A stretch of DNA of 64,000 nt. It comes from Croceicoccus estronivorus. Lineage in GTDB: Bacteria; Pseudomonadota; Alphaproteobacteria; Sphingomonadales; Sphingomonadaceae. Position numbers and translations under genes: made by a program. Shown here in pieces: positions 26,788-37,242 of this stretch. The stretch is taken from positions 62,001 through 126,000 of the forward strand of contig NZ_JRQQ01000008.1 in NCBI RefSeq assembly GCF_001625325.1. The letters are read 5' to 3'. The notes below the pieces were generated by a model. That model did no database searches. It was not told the DNA's origin and was given only the letters and a program-made list of their open reading frames with translations. Position 1 is the first letter of the stretch; every line of letters begins with the position of its first letter.

Positions 26788-28104
26788 TTAGCCCCGGGCC
26801 TTGATCATCTCTTCCACGCGGACGAACTTCTCGCGCGGGGCCCCTTCGCGGGCGGCTTTTTCCTCGGCTTCCTCGATTCTTTTCCAGTCACGGAACGTAA
26901 CCACGTCCAGCCCGCGAGATTCGGCAAGCTTGTCGAAGCCGGAACGGCCTTCCTTGCGCGTTTTGCCAAGTATCTCCGCGTCGAAGTCGGCGCCGATTTT
27001 CTCGATTATGGAAAAGCCATCTGGCCGATTGGTGCCGATTGTGCCGCTGGGTCCGCGTCGGGCCCAACCGACACAATAGAGACCGGGAAGGATTCGTCCT
27101 TCATCGTTGGCAAAACGTCCGGCCCGCTGGTCAAAGGGAACACCGGGAATTGGTGAGGTCCGATATCCTATGCAGCTTACAAGAAGGTCGCAGGGAATGG
27201 TTTCGACCTTGCCGGTTGCGATCAGCTTGCCATCGCGCAATTCAGTCTGCGCGACCTCAATGGCTTCCACCTTGCCATTGCCGAGAATACGTTCGGGCAC
27301 ACCGAAGAACTGAAATTCGACTTCCTTGGTGTAATCGCTTCTCGCGCTTTCCGGTATAGCGGCAAAACTGCGGAGATGGCCTACTGATTTTCGCTGGCCG
27401 GGTTCAAGCAGCGCGTCGGCGTCTTCTTCGGGAAGGTCAGCGGTTGCAACGCGCGGGCATGCTTCCTTCAGCTTGCCAAGCTCACCCAGTTCCTTGGGGG
27501 TCATGGCTATTTGATGGGGCCCCCGGCGGCCAAGGATCGTGATCTTTTCGAGCTTTGAGCTGTCGAGAACCTCCAGCGCATGAGCAACGATGTCGCTGCC
27601 GGCGAACTCTTCCTGGGTCTTCGACAAGATACGTGCGACATCCAGTGCGACATTTCCCATGCCGATGATGACGGCATGTCGTCCCGACAAATCGGGATCC
27701 AATGTCGCGAAGTTGGGGTGGCCATTGTACCATCCGACGAAAGCGGCACTTCCAAATACGTTTGCCAGCTCTTCTCCCGGAATATCGAGCGGGCGGTCAT
27801 TTGGCGCACCGGTGGCGAAGATTACCGCATCGTAAAGGGCCTGTAGCTCTTCCACCCGGATGTCCTGCCCGACCGAAACATTGCCCACAAAGCGGACGTT
27901 GTCAGACAGAGCGGTTTTCTCGTAGCGTTGCGAGACGCCTTTTATCGATTGATGGTCGGGAGCTACGCCTGTGCGAATCAAGCCATAGGGAACGGGCAGG
28001 CGGTCGAATATGTCGACGCGAACATCGTCCCCCCACTGCTTTTGAGCCGCTTCAGCCGTGTAATAACCTGCTGGACCGGAACCGATGATCGCCAGGTGCC
28101 GCAT
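26788..28104 (-). CDS. Ferredoxin-NADP reductase, adrenodoxin-reductase type
   Basis: FAD enzyme that moves electrons between NADPH and ferredoxin. The 438-residue protein has the FAD site AIIGSGPAGYYTAEA at the N-terminus, VPYGLIRTGVAPDH and the NADPH part HAVIIGMGNVALDVARIL. The end of the fold reads YCVGWARRGPSGTIGTNR. These marks identify the FprA/adrenodoxin-reductase family rather than the plant-type family. KorAB at the other end of the window also uses ferredoxin. Single gene, convergent with dnaN. Confidence 0.9.
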   Translation of the reverse strand: MRHLAIIGSGPAGYYTAEAAQKQWGDDVRVDIFDRLPVPYGLIRTGVAPDHQSIKGVSQRYEKTALSDNVRFVGNVSVGQDIRVEELQALYDAVIFATGAPNDRPLDIPGEELANVFGSAAFVGWYNGHPNFATLDPDLSGRHAVIIGMGNVALDVARILSKTQEEFAGSDIVAHALEVLDSSKLEKITILGRRGPHQIAMTPKELGELGKLKEACPRVATADLPEEDADALLEPGQRKSVGHLRSFAAIPESARSDYTKEVEFQFFGVPERILGNGKVEAIEVAQTELRDGKLIATGKVETIPCDLLVSCIGYRTSPIPGVPFDQRAGRFANDEGRILPGLYCVGWARRGPSGTIGTNRPDGFSIIEKIGADFDAEILGKTRKEGRSGFDKLAESRGLDVVTFRDWKRIEEAEEKAAREGAPREKFVRVEEMIKARG

Positions 28105-28356
28105 TCAAAATCCTTCCCGCGTCGATGCGCTTTTCGCGCGTCTTTCTTCCCTATTTGGCCTTTCTGGACAAGGTCTTGCAAGAGCCTCTGTCCCATGCCC
28201 CTGCCGAAACTTGTGAAGGAGGTCGGATTGGAGTGATGAAAGCGCCACCGGTCAAGTGTTTGGCGTATGCGGTTAAATGCGAAATATCGGCTGGAAGCCG
28301 CCAAAAATTGCCCGCTGATTAACCTTTTTGCAAAGACACTTTGGCAAGTGAGCCAA

Positions 28357-31035
28357 ATGGGTCGAACTATGGGCAAACCGGCAGCGGTTTCGGGGGAAAA
28401 CGTGGCGCAAGGTAGCGCCGGTTCTCGTGTCGCCTTGCCGCCGGGGCAGCGGATTCGCGACACTCGCCCGCTGCTGGAATCCAGAACCCGCTACGATCAG
28501 GTCGTTTCACCGCATTGGTGGTTTGTCGGGCCAGCCATGGTGCTTGCCCTCGTTTTTGTCGGGTTGGGAGAGCGAGTTCTACCCCCTCCTGCAGTTACGG
28601 GTCTTGGTTTCGTCGCAGCTTTGATCGCATTTTCCGCACGTTACCTGTCCCGGTTTGAAGGGGACGAAAATGAACCGCTGTTGCGACGAATGTTTGCGGC
28701 AACCATCCTCGTCATCCTGCCCATGGCATTGTTCGGCTTTGGCATATCCCATTGGGCTTCGCTGGGAGGCATCGACTGGCGGGCGGCTCTTGCAGCGCTT
28801 ATCGCCGTCACCGCTCTCGGTTCGCTAATTCAGGCAAGCCGCCGGCACATGATCCTGACGGTCAACGTTCCGATTTGGACGGCAGTGGTGATGGAGGATG
28901 GCAACCTTATCGGCGCGGTCGCCCTGTTGCTTTGCTTGCCAATAGCGGTGTTTGCCAGTCTCAAGCAAATTGCCATTCTGCGGGCGAAACGCGAGGCATC
29001 CGATGCCGAGGCCCGCCTGCAACGGCGTGCGCAGGAGATATTGAGGGGTTTTGAGGAAACGGGGCAGGGTTGGTTTTGGGAAACTGATCGCAGAGGGACC
29101 CTGACCTATCTTTCATTCCCGGTGTCCAAGACAATAGGTCGAAAATATAATAGTTTGGTTGGATATCCGTTCGCGACGCTGTTCGATACGACAGACAACG
29201 AGGGAGAGCGTACGCTGGCGTTCCACCTTTCCGCTCGATCTTCCTTTCACGATCTGACGGTGCGTGCCCGGGTTAGCGACGGCATGGATGAGGAGCGCTG
29301 GTGGTCGATCACAGGCCGACCGATGTATGACGATTTCGGCAACTTCGCCGGTTTTCGCGGATCGGGCCATGACCTGACTGAAAAGAAGAGATCGCAGGAC
29401 GAGGCATCACGCCTTGCTCAGTATGATTCACTGACAGGGCTCGCCAATCGTTACAACATGCTGAAGACGCTCGATCGGTTGATGGAAAAGCCTCACACGC
29501 TCAGCCGTTCCTGCGCAGTGCTGTTACTGGACCTCGACCGCTTCAAACAAGTCAACGATACCATGGGGCATCCCGTGGGGGATGTGTTGCTAGAGCAGGT
29601 TTCTCAACGGTTACAGCAGATGGTTGGGGCTGAGGGGCAGGTGGGGCGTCTTGGTGGTGACGAGTTCAAGGTCATTCTTGCCGGTCGCCCTGACAGGGAA
29701 CGGCTGGCCTATCTCGCCCATGAGATCATTGCCAATCTCTCACAACCATATTCGATCGAAGGTCATCGGGTGGTGATCGGCGCGTCCATAGGCATCGCGA
29801 TTGCGCCTGAACATGGGGAAACCAGTGACGAGTTGATCCGCAACGCGGATCTGGCGCTTTACGCGGCGAAGGATGGCGGCCGTGGCCGCTACCACTTCTT
29901 TGCGGACGATCTGCATTCACAGGCTGAGGAAAGGCGGCAACTGGAGCAGGATTTGCGCGATGCGATCCATAACGGCGGCCTTGAACTGCATTATCAGCCG
30001 GTCGTGGAAACGGCGACAGAGGAGATCACGGGCTTTGAAGCCCTGCTTCGCTGGAATCATCCTGAAAAGGGACCGCTGTCGCCCACCAAGTTCGTCGAAG
30101 TTGCTGAAGACACCGGCCTTATCTCCGCAATCGGTGAATGGGCATTGCGAACGGCATGCCATGACCTCGCCCGTTGGCCGGAAAAGATCCGGGTTGCAGT
30201 CAATGTCTCCCCATTGCAGTTCGCCAACCCGCAATTGCCCGCAATCGTAACCAATGCCATTGCACGGGCTGGGGTGGCGCCGGGGCGGCTTGAACTCGAA
30301 ATCACCGAAAGCGCGTTTCTCAACGATGATGAGGAAACTGGCGCCATGTTTGCCGCACTCAAGCGCGTCGGCGTGCGTTTGGCGCTGGACGATTTCGGAA
30401 CAGGCTATTCTTCGCTCGGCTATCTGAAGAAAGCGCCGTTCGACAAGATCAAGATTGACCAGAGCTTCGTTCGTGGCGCGACACAGCCAGGCAGTCGCAA
30501 CGGTGCAATCATTGCGTCGATCACAAGTCTTGCCCAATCACTCGGGATGGACACAACAGCGGAAGGCGTTGAGACGCTGGATGAACTGGAATTGGTACGG
30601 CAGCATGGCTGCAGCCATATTCAGGGCTTTATTTATGAGCAGGTCCTGACTGCGCAGGATGCCACGGAAAGATTGAATATGGGGCTGAAAGCAGTCCCAC
30701 GTGGCCCGCGCTGCACGCGCGCCGCGCGACGAAAGATGCTGCGGAAGGTCGTGCTGGATCACGAGGGGCAGCTATACAGTGGCACCATCCGCAACATTTC
30801 ATATACCGGGGCATTGGTGCAGGGATTGTGGAACGTTCCACCCGAAACAGTCTTTTCCATTTCCTTTTCGGATTCGCATCAAGTCATCGCAACATGCCGC
30901 TGGTGTGATGACGATATGATGGGGGTTGAATTTACCGTTCCTTTGGAACGCGATATGGATGGGAACGTGTTTGTGATCGGCGCGCGCGGGCGTTCCGATC
31001 ACGGGCCGGCAGGCATGCTCAGCAAGGCCGGCTGA
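28357..31035 (+). CDS. Membrane-bound PAS-GGDEF-EAL-PilZ protein
   Basis: Cyclic-di-GMP enzyme of 892 residues from the ATG at 28357. About five membrane helices (near 45-220) precede a PAS-like domain (about 240-350, GQGWFWETDRRGTLTYLS). Then come GGDEF (signature at 433-437), EAL (EALLR at 561, DDFGTGYSS at 678) and a C-terminal PilZ domain (NISYTG at about 813). Both catalytic motifs are intact; the RxxD inhibitory site is absent. No good ribosome site fixes the start: candidates are 28267, 28357, 28369 and GTG 28402. It is followed by a close relative on the same strand, without the membrane part. Confidence 0.85.
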   Translation: MGRTMGKPAAVSGENVAQGSAGSRVALPPGQRIRDTRPLLESRTRYDQVVSPHWWFVGPAMVLALVFVGLGERVLPPPAVTGLGFVAALIAFSARYLSRFEGDENEPLLRRMFAATILVILPMALFGFGISHWASLGGIDWRAALAALIAVTALGSLIQASRRHMILTVNVPIWTAVVMEDGNLIGAVALLLCLPIAVFASLKQIAILRAKREASDAEARLQRRAQEILRGFEETGQGWFWETDRRGTLTYLSFPVSKTIGRKYNSLVGYPFATLFDTTDNEGERTLAFHLSARSSFHDLTVRARVSDGMDEERWWSITGRPMYDDFGNFAGFRGSGHDLTEKKRSQDEASRLAQYDSLTGLANRYNMLKTLDRLMEKPHTLSRSCAVLLLDLDRFKQVNDTMGHPVGDVLLEQVSQRLQQMVGAEGQVGRLGGDEFKVILAGRPDRERLAYLAHEIIANLSQPYSIEGHRVVIGASIGIAIAPEHGETSDELIRNADLALYAAKDGGRGRYHFFADDLHSQAEERRQLEQDLRDAIHNGGLELHYQPVVETATEEITGFEALLRWNHPEKGPLSPTKFVEVAEDTGLISAIGEWALRTACHDLARWPEKIRVAVNVSPLQFANPQLPAIVTNAIARAGVAPGRLELEITESAFLNDDEETGAMFAALKRVGVRLALDDFGTGYSSLGYLKKAPFDKIKIDQSFVRGATQPGSRNGAIIASITSLAQSLGMDTTAEGVETLDELELVRQHGCSHIQGFIYEQVLTAQDATERLNMGLKAVPRGPRCTRAARRKMLRKVVLDHEGQLYSGTIRNISYTGALVQGLWNVPPETVFSISFSDSHQVIATCRWCDDDMMGVEFTVPLERDMDGNVFVIGARGRSDHGPAGMLSKAG

Positions 31036-31153
31036 GCCATCGTTGAGCTTTATTTGCGGTTTTTGTAAATGGTTAAGGCATTCTAGCGTAGCATTGTGCC
31101 CGGAGAATTCGCCTGTTGGATGTTGCGTCCTGGGCAAGGGGGAATGAGCACGC

Positions 31154-33364
31154 ATGGCCTTGGGGCGATTACTGAAAGGTAAGGGGGGCCGGTCGGATCC
31201 AAAGGCGGAGCCGCCAGCGCCTCGGTTACTTGATGCTGCAGATCGCCTGCGTTTGCTCGATAGTTACGAACAGTCCGGACAAGGGTGGTTTTGGGCCGCT
31301 GATGCAGAAGGCAGGTTAAGCTATGTCAGCCCAACCGTGTGCGAGATTCTGGGGAAGGACTTGCATGCCCTGGTGGGTTTGCCCGTCGCGGAGCTTTTCA
31401 TTGTCGAACGCGATGAGATGGATGAGCAGGAAGGCAAGGGAAGGCCCCTTAGCTTCCTGCTCAACGCCCGCAATTCCATCTCGGAACTCGCTGTTCGTGC
31501 ACCGGTGGACAGCAAGGAAATCTGGTGGTCTATTTCGGGACGGCCGGTGTTCGATGACGAAGGTCATTTTCAGGGATATGCCGGTCATGGGAAAGATGTC
31601 ACCGCCCAGCGCCGGCAGCAGCGCGATGCGGCACGACTGGCCGAATATGATTCCCTGACAGGGCTGGCAAACCGGCATCGGATGTCGAAGCGGCTCAACT
31701 CTATTTTGACGGCCTATCGTTCGGCAAAGCGTAGTTGCGCGTTGCTGATGCTGGATCTGGACCGGTTTAAACACATCAACGACACGTTGGGCCATCCAGC
31801 GGGCGATGAACTGCTCAAGCAAGTGGCGCAACGGCTCGATCGTGTCGTGGCGAAACAGGGAGAACTCGGGCGTCTCGGCGGCGATGAATTCCAGGTGATT
31901 TTTCCGGACCTGGATGATCGCGGAAAGTTGGGAGAGCTCGCCGCACGCATAATCCAGATGCTTTCGCAGCCCTACACCATCGATGGATCCCGCTGCACGA
32001 TTGGCGCTTCTGTGGGCATAGCGATCGCCCCATATGATGGTCTCGATACCGACCAGCTCGTGCGCAGTGCCGACCTGGCGCTCTATGCGGCCAAGGGTGG
32101 CGGTCGCGGACAGTACCGGTTTTATTCGAGTGATCTCAAAGATGAAGCCGAAGAACGCCGTTTGATCGAAGATGACTTGCGCGATGCCCTGACTCAAGGG
32201 CAACTCGCCATGCATTATCAGCCGATCGTTCGGGTGAAGGACAACATCGTTGTCGGTTTCGAGGCGTTGATGCGATGGGAGCATCCGGAACGGGGTTCCA
32301 TCAGTCCGTCGGTCTTCATACCGATTGCAGAGGACTCCAACCTCATCAATGCATTGGGGGAGTGGGCACTGAAGGCGGCTTGTACCGATGCCGCGACCTG
32401 GCCGACGAAGCTTCCGGTATCGGTCAATGTGTCAGCCGCGCAATTTGCCACAGCTGGTTTTCCGACACTGGTTTCCAACGTGCTGGGGGCAACGCGGATA
32501 GATCCACGGCAGTTGGTTCTCGAAATTACGGAAAGCGTCTTCATGGGGGATGGCGACGCCAACGATCAGATTTTTCGTGCGCTCAAGGACTTTGGGGTGG
32601 GCCTTGCGCTCGATGATTTCGGGACCGGTTATTCCTCACTTTCCTATCTCAGCTCCTCTCCGTTCGAGAAGCTCAAGATAGATCGCAAATTCGTCGATGG
32701 TTGCACCGAGAAGGAGAACAAGAACGGTGCGATCATAGGTGCGACCATCGGCTTGGCCGAGGCTTTGAAGATGGAAGTGATCATCGAAGGCGTCGAAGCC
32801 TTCGATCAACTCGAACTGGTTGGCTCCATGGGCGCGAAATTCGTTCAGGGATGGATTTATTCAAAGGCCTTGCCCAACGATGAGGTGTTGGCCCGGCTGC
32901 GGGAGGGAACTTTCCAGATCGAGCCGGAAGGCCCGCAAAAGCACAGGCCGGACCGCCGATCGGTGTTCCGGAAAATCGGGGTCATTCATGGCGATCACCG
33001 TTACGATGCCGTGATGCGGGATCTGTCCAAGACGGGAGCCCGGATAGAGGGATTGTTGGGTGTCCCGGTCGATACCGATCTCGTGCTTGATCTCGGTAAT
33101 GGCCAGCTTGCCGTTTCACGGGTGGTGCGGTCGCATGATGCGGAACTGGGCGTGGAATTCGAAACCCCCCTAATCAGCGACGGGGCGGGAGGGCTCTGTA
33201 CCCGGCATCGCGTTTCGCCTTATGCGCTGGCGGCGGCAGGCATGCCGCTTGGGGTGTTACCGCCGGGGAATTATCCGTTGGTCGGCGGGCCAAATGCTGA
33301 AAAAGGGCCGCCGCAATTCATGCAGGTGCAGGTCACGAATTTTTCAAGCAAGCGTGTCGCCTGA
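31154..33364 (+). CDS. Cytosolic PAS-GGDEF-EAL-PilZ protein
   Basis: A 736-residue paralogue of the preceding gene, with the same domain order but no membrane region. PAS (about 35-150, QGWFWAADAEGRLSYVS), GGDEF at 242-246, EAL at 370 with DDFGTGYSS at 487, and PilZ with DLSKTG at 623 and a preceding RRSVFRK. Synthesis and hydrolysis motifs are both intact; no RxxD site. The two genes share long runs of residues and look like a tandem duplication in which one copy gained or lost membrane helices. lepA follows after 45 nt and may be co-transcribed. Confidence 0.88.
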   Translation: MALGRLLKGKGGRSDPKAEPPAPRLLDAADRLRLLDSYEQSGQGWFWAADAEGRLSYVSPTVCEILGKDLHALVGLPVAELFIVERDEMDEQEGKGRPLSFLLNARNSISELAVRAPVDSKEIWWSISGRPVFDDEGHFQGYAGHGKDVTAQRRQQRDAARLAEYDSLTGLANRHRMSKRLNSILTAYRSAKRSCALLMLDLDRFKHINDTLGHPAGDELLKQVAQRLDRVVAKQGELGRLGGDEFQVIFPDLDDRGKLGELAARIIQMLSQPYTIDGSRCTIGASVGIAIAPYDGLDTDQLVRSADLALYAAKGGGRGQYRFYSSDLKDEAEERRLIEDDLRDALTQGQLAMHYQPIVRVKDNIVVGFEALMRWEHPERGSISPSVFIPIAEDSNLINALGEWALKAACTDAATWPTKLPVSVNVSAAQFATAGFPTLVSNVLGATRIDPRQLVLEITESVFMGDGDANDQIFRALKDFGVGLALDDFGTGYSSLSYLSSSPFEKLKIDRKFVDGCTEKENKNGAIIGATIGLAEALKMEVIIEGVEAFDQLELVGSMGAKFVQGWIYSKALPNDEVLARLREGTFQIEPEGPQKHRPDRRSVFRKIGVIHGDHRYDAVMRDLSKTGARIEGLLGVPVDTDLVLDLGNGQLAVSRVVRSHDAELGVEFETPLISDGAGGLCTRHRVSPYALAAAGMPLGVLPPGNYPLVGGPNAEKGPPQFMQVQVTNFSSKRVA

Positions 33365-33409
33365 CAAAAGCCGCTGACAGTACGCTTGGGCACTGCTAAC
33401 GGCGCGCGG

Positions 33410-35227
33410 ATGACTGACCTCGCCAAGATCCGCAATTTTAGCATTATCGCCCATATTGACCATGGCAAGTCGACGTTGGCCGACCGGTTGATCCAGTTTA
33501 CCGGTGGGTTGACCGATCGCGAGATGAGCGAGCAAGTCCTTGATAACATGGACATTGAACGTGAGCGGGGGATCACGATCAAGGCTCAGACCGTTCGCTT
33601 GACCTATACGGCCAAGGATGGTGAGACCTATGAACTCAATCTGATGGACACGCCAGGACATGTCGACTTCGCCTACGAGGTCAGCCGCAGCCTGGCTGCC
33701 TGTGAAGGGGCTCTCCTGGTGGTGGACGCCGCACAAGGCGTCGAGGCGCAGACGCTTGCCAACGTCTATCAGTCGATTGAGCACGATCACGAAATCGTCC
33801 CGGTAATCAACAAGATCGACCTTCCTGCAGCGGAACCTGAAAAGGTTCGTGCGGAGATCGAGGACATCATCGGTATCGACGCGTCCGAAGCGGTACTGGC
33901 CAGCGCCAAGTCTGGTATTGGCATTGAGGAAGTGCTGGAAGCGGTCGTTTCCAAGATTCCTCCGCCACAGGGTGATCGAGACGCGCCGCTCAAGGCGATG
34001 CTGGTCGATTCGTGGTACGATCCCTACCTCGGTGTGGTCATTCTTGTACGCGTGATGGACGGTGCGATCCGGAAAGGGTTGCACGTCAAGTTCATGCAAG
34101 GCGGCACGGAGCACCTGATCGACCGGGTCGGCTGCTTTACACCCAAGCGCACCGATCTGCCGGAACTCGGACCGGGGGAAATCGGTTTCATTACGGCGCA
34201 GATCAAGGAAGTTGACGAGGCCAAGGTCGGTGACACCATCACCACGGTTAAAGGCGGGGCGGCCTCTGCCTTGCCCGGTTATAAGGAAGTCCAGCCTGTC
34301 GTGTTCTGCGGCATATTCCCCGTGGATGCCGCCGACTTCGAAAAATTGCGGGAGAGTATCGCCCGCTTGCGGCTCAACGATGCCAGTTTCAGTTTCGAGA
34401 TGGAAAGCAGCGCGGCGTTGGGCTTCGGTTTCCGTTGTGGCTTCCTCGGATTGCTGCACCTGGAGATCATCCAGGAACGCCTCACCCGTGAATACGATCT
34501 CGATCTCATCACTACGGCACCCAGCGTTGTCTATCGCATTCAGTTGCGCAAATCGCGAACCGATGATGCCAGAGAGATCATGCTGCACAATCCGGCCGAT
34601 TATCCCGATCCCAGCCGGATCGAACAGATCGACGAACCCTGGATCAAGGCGACCATCTACACGCCGGATGAATATCTCGGTTCCATTCTCAAGCTGTGTC
34701 AGGATCGCCGGGGCATCCAGATCGATCTGACCTATGTCGGTGGCCGGGCGCAGGTGACATATGAATTGCCGCTCAACGAAGTGGTGTTTGATTTCTATGA
34801 TCGCCTCAAGAGTATCAGTCGCGGTTATGCCAGCTTCGATTACGAACAGATCGGCCTTCGCGAAGGCGACCTCGTGAAGATGAGCATCCTGGTGAACAAC
34901 GAGCCCGTGGATGCCTTGTCGATGATCGTGCATCGCAGCGTTGCGGAAGCCCGTGGGCGCCACATGTGCGAGCGTCTAAAAGACCTCATCCCGCGGCACT
35001 TGTTCAAGATTCCGGTTCAGGCGGCGATTGGGGGGAAAGTGATTGCCCGCGAGACTATCGCGGCGATGCGGAAGGACGTGACCGCAAAGTGTTATGGCGG
35101 CGACATTACCCGTAAGAAGAAACTTCTGGAAAAGCAGAAGAAGGGTAAGGCCAAGATGCGCGAATATGGCAACGTGTCCATCCCCCAGGAAGCGTTTATC
35201 GCGGCGTTGAGGATGGGTGAGGAATAG
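33410..35227 (+). CDS. lepA: Elongation factor 4
   Basis: Ribosome-associated GTPase that back-translocates or aids ribosome assembly. The 605-residue protein starts [27 protein letters not shown] and has [17 protein letters not shown] and [10 protein letters not shown]. The C-terminal part ([30 protein letters not shown]) is unique to LepA. A TTG eight codons earlier is in frame but less likely. The usual neighbour lepB is absent; the gene is surrounded by cyclic-di-GMP genes. Confidence 0.96.
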   Translation: MTDLAKIRNFSIIAHIDHGKSTLADRLIQFTGGLTDREMSEQVLDNMDIERERGITIKAQTVRLTYTAKDGETYELNLMDTPGHVDFAYEVSRSLAACEGALLVVDAAQGVEAQTLANVYQSIEHDHEIVPVINKIDLPAAEPEKVRAEIEDIIGIDASEAVLASAKSGIGIEEVLEAVVSKIPPPQGDRDAPLKAMLVDSWYDPYLGVVILVRVMDGAIRKGLHVKFMQGGTEHLIDRVGCFTPKRTDLPELGPGEIGFITAQIKEVDEAKVGDTITTVKGGAASALPGYKEVQPVVFCGIFPVDAADFEKLRESIARLRLNDASFSFEMESSAALGFGFRCGFLGLLHLEIIQERLTREYDLDLITTAPSVVYRIQLRKSRTDDAREIMLHNPADYPDPSRIEQIDEPWIKATIYTPDEYLGSILKLCQDRRGIQIDLTYVGGRAQVTYELPLNEVVFDFYDRLKSISRGYASFDYEQIGLREGDLVKMSILVNNEPVDALSMIVHRSVAEARGRHMCERLKDLIPRHLFKIPVQAAIGGKVIARETIAAMRKDVTAKCYGGDITRKKKLLEKQKKGKAKMREYGNVSIPQEAFIAALRMGEE

Positions 35228-35498
35228 GCTTTCTCCTCCCGGCTCCTTCTTCGAGGCGGGACAGGCACTGGGGAAATCCCGGCTTCGCTTCAGACGTTCA
35301 CAGCTTGCTGACACTTGCGCCGCAGAGATGCATCTTTGCACCCTCGTCTCACGCGGCGGAGTGTGAGGCCGTCCAGTGGATCATACGATTCCTCGGGGAG
35401 CAGCAATGCTGCGCTTTCAGACAAACTGTTTCGCTAACGTTTCAGCAACCAAGAGCGGCTAGTTTCGCCGCGGGGCGAGGGCGATTTGCGGGTATGGC

Positions 35499-37199
35499 AT
35501 GGAAAGCGAATACGCGATGCAGCTAGCTGAAAGTATTTCTGGGATTGGCGACCTTCAGACAATCATCGATGTGATGCCGACACCCGTGTTTGTGAAGAAC
35601 CGGGCCCATCGCATTGTTCTGCTCAACACCGCAGCCTGCGAATTTTTCGGGCATTCGCGCGATGTCATGCTGGGTTTTTCGGACAGCGACCTTTTCCCGG
35701 TCGAAGAAGTGGAAGTTTTCCACGCCGCCGATGATCGGGTCTTTGAAAGCGGAATAGACAGCGAGAATGAAGAGCAGGTCACCGACGCGACTGGCAAGGT
35801 GTGCACGGTCATTACACGCAAGCGGCGCGTACGGCTGGGTGAAGCGCAGTATCTGGTCGGTATTATCAGCGATGTGACTGCCTATAGGGAGGCGGAGGCA
35901 CACAATCGCTTTCTGGCATTCCATGACACATTGACCGGACTGCCCAACCGGGCGTTGTTCAGTGAACATGTCGATCAGGCAGTGCTGCGCCATCGGCGGT
36001 CCAAAGCGCCCTTTACAGTGCTGTACATCGATCTCGACCGGTTCAAGGAAGTCAATGACACGCATGGGCATCAGGCTGGAGACGCCCTGATTCAGGAATT
36101 CGCTGCTCGCCTCACGGCAATCGTGCGTGCATCGGACACGGTATGCAGGCTTGGTGGGGACGAGTTCGCCATTCTGCTGGTGGACCATCGCAAGACGTCC
36201 GATGTCGAGCGGATTTGCCGACGTGTGCTGGAAGCTGCGACCAAACCCTTTGTATTCGAGAATGGCGTGAGAGCCTTCGTCAGTGCTTCCGTTGGCGTCG
36301 CCGATGCAGAAGCGGGATTGAGCAATGTCGAAATGCAGCGCCGCGCCGATGTGGCGCTATATCAGGCGAAGCGTGAGGGGCGCGGGTGTTTCCGACGGTT
36401 CACCACTGCGCTGGACAAGCAGATCAGCCATAACCGCCGGATAGAAGCAGATCTGCGGGAAAGCCTTGCGACCGGCAAAGGCCTGGAGGTGTATTACCAG
36501 CCGCTGTTCGAGGCGGCTGGTGAAGCGCTGGCCGGGATGGAGGCGCTGATACGTTGGCACCATCCGGAACTCGGGTTGCTTCACCCCGCCGATTTCGTTC
36601 CGGTGGCCGATGAGTCAGGCCTGATCGTTCCGCTGGGGCAGTGGGTACTCGAGCAGGGTTGCACCATGCTGGCGCGCTGGTCCGACATTCCTCTTGCTGT
36701 CAATTTCTCCCCAGTCCAGTTGCGCGAAGACAAGTGCGTATCCAGAATTCTGGGCATTCTGAAAAAGTCGGGTCTTGATCCTGCACGGCTGCAACTGGAG
36801 ATCACGGAAAGCGTCATCCTCGATACGGATCAGAAGATTCGCGCCAATCTCAAAGCATTGCGCAAAGTCGGTATCAAGGTCGTACTCGATGATTTCGGTA
36901 CAGGGTATTCCAGCCTGACCCACCTGCAGACGTTTGATGTCGACAAGGTGAAGATCGACAAGTCATACATTCAGGATATCGGTAGTGATCACTACGCGGT
37001 CGTCCACGCCATCACGGGATTGGCCCACGTCCTCGGCATCGCCGTGACCGCCGAAGGGGTGGAAACCGATGCGCAGCGCACCATGCTGCAATCCATCGGT
37101 TGTACCGAATTGCAAGGATATCTCTTTTCTCAACCGCTCAATTCTAAAGATGCCGAGCAGTTTCTCGCCCGCACTCCGAAACTGGTTTGCGCTGCCTGA
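35499..37199 (+). CDS. PAS-GGDEF-EAL protein
   Basis: Third cyclic-di-GMP enzyme, 566 residues, without PilZ or membrane helices. An N-terminal PAS domain (about 18-130) is followed by GGDEF (219-223) and EAL (EALIR at 348, DDFGTGYSS at 464). Unlike the two upstream genes it has the RxxD inhibitory site (RASD at 210-213, five residues before GGDEF), so its cyclase should be subject to product inhibition. It is separated from lepA by a 271-nt spacer in which I see no clear promoter or terminator. A second in-frame ATG lies at 35517. Confidence 0.88.
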   Translation: MESEYAMQLAESISGIGDLQTIIDVMPTPVFVKNRAHRIVLLNTAACEFFGHSRDVMLGFSDSDLFPVEEVEVFHAADDRVFESGIDSENEEQVTDATGKVCTVITRKRRVRLGEAQYLVGIISDVTAYREAEAHNRFLAFHDTLTGLPNRALFSEHVDQAVLRHRRSKAPFTVLYIDLDRFKEVNDTHGHQAGDALIQEFAARLTAIVRASDTVCRLGGDEFAILLVDHRKTSDVERICRRVLEAATKPFVFENGVRAFVSASVGVADAEAGLSNVEMQRRADVALYQAKREGRGCFRRFTTALDKQISHNRRIEADLRESLATGKGLEVYYQPLFEAAGEALAGMEALIRWHHPELGLLHPADFVPVADESGLIVPLGQWVLEQGCTMLARWSDIPLAVNFSPVQLREDKCVSRILGILKKSGLDPARLQLEITESVILDTDQKIRANLKALRKVGIKVVLDDFGTGYSSLTHLQTFDVDKVKIDKSYIQDIGSDHYAVVHAITGLAHVLGIAVTAEGVETDAQRTMLQSIGCTELQGYLFSQPLNSKDAEQFLARTPKLVCAA

Positions 37200-37242
37200 A
37201 GGTTGATCGCAATTGCAGACCTGGCAGGCCTAGGCGATCGGT

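Noticed and set aside
33344-34963. 539-codon open frame antisense to lepA
   Set aside because: It is the shadow of a highly conserved gene; no motif or ribosome site supports it.
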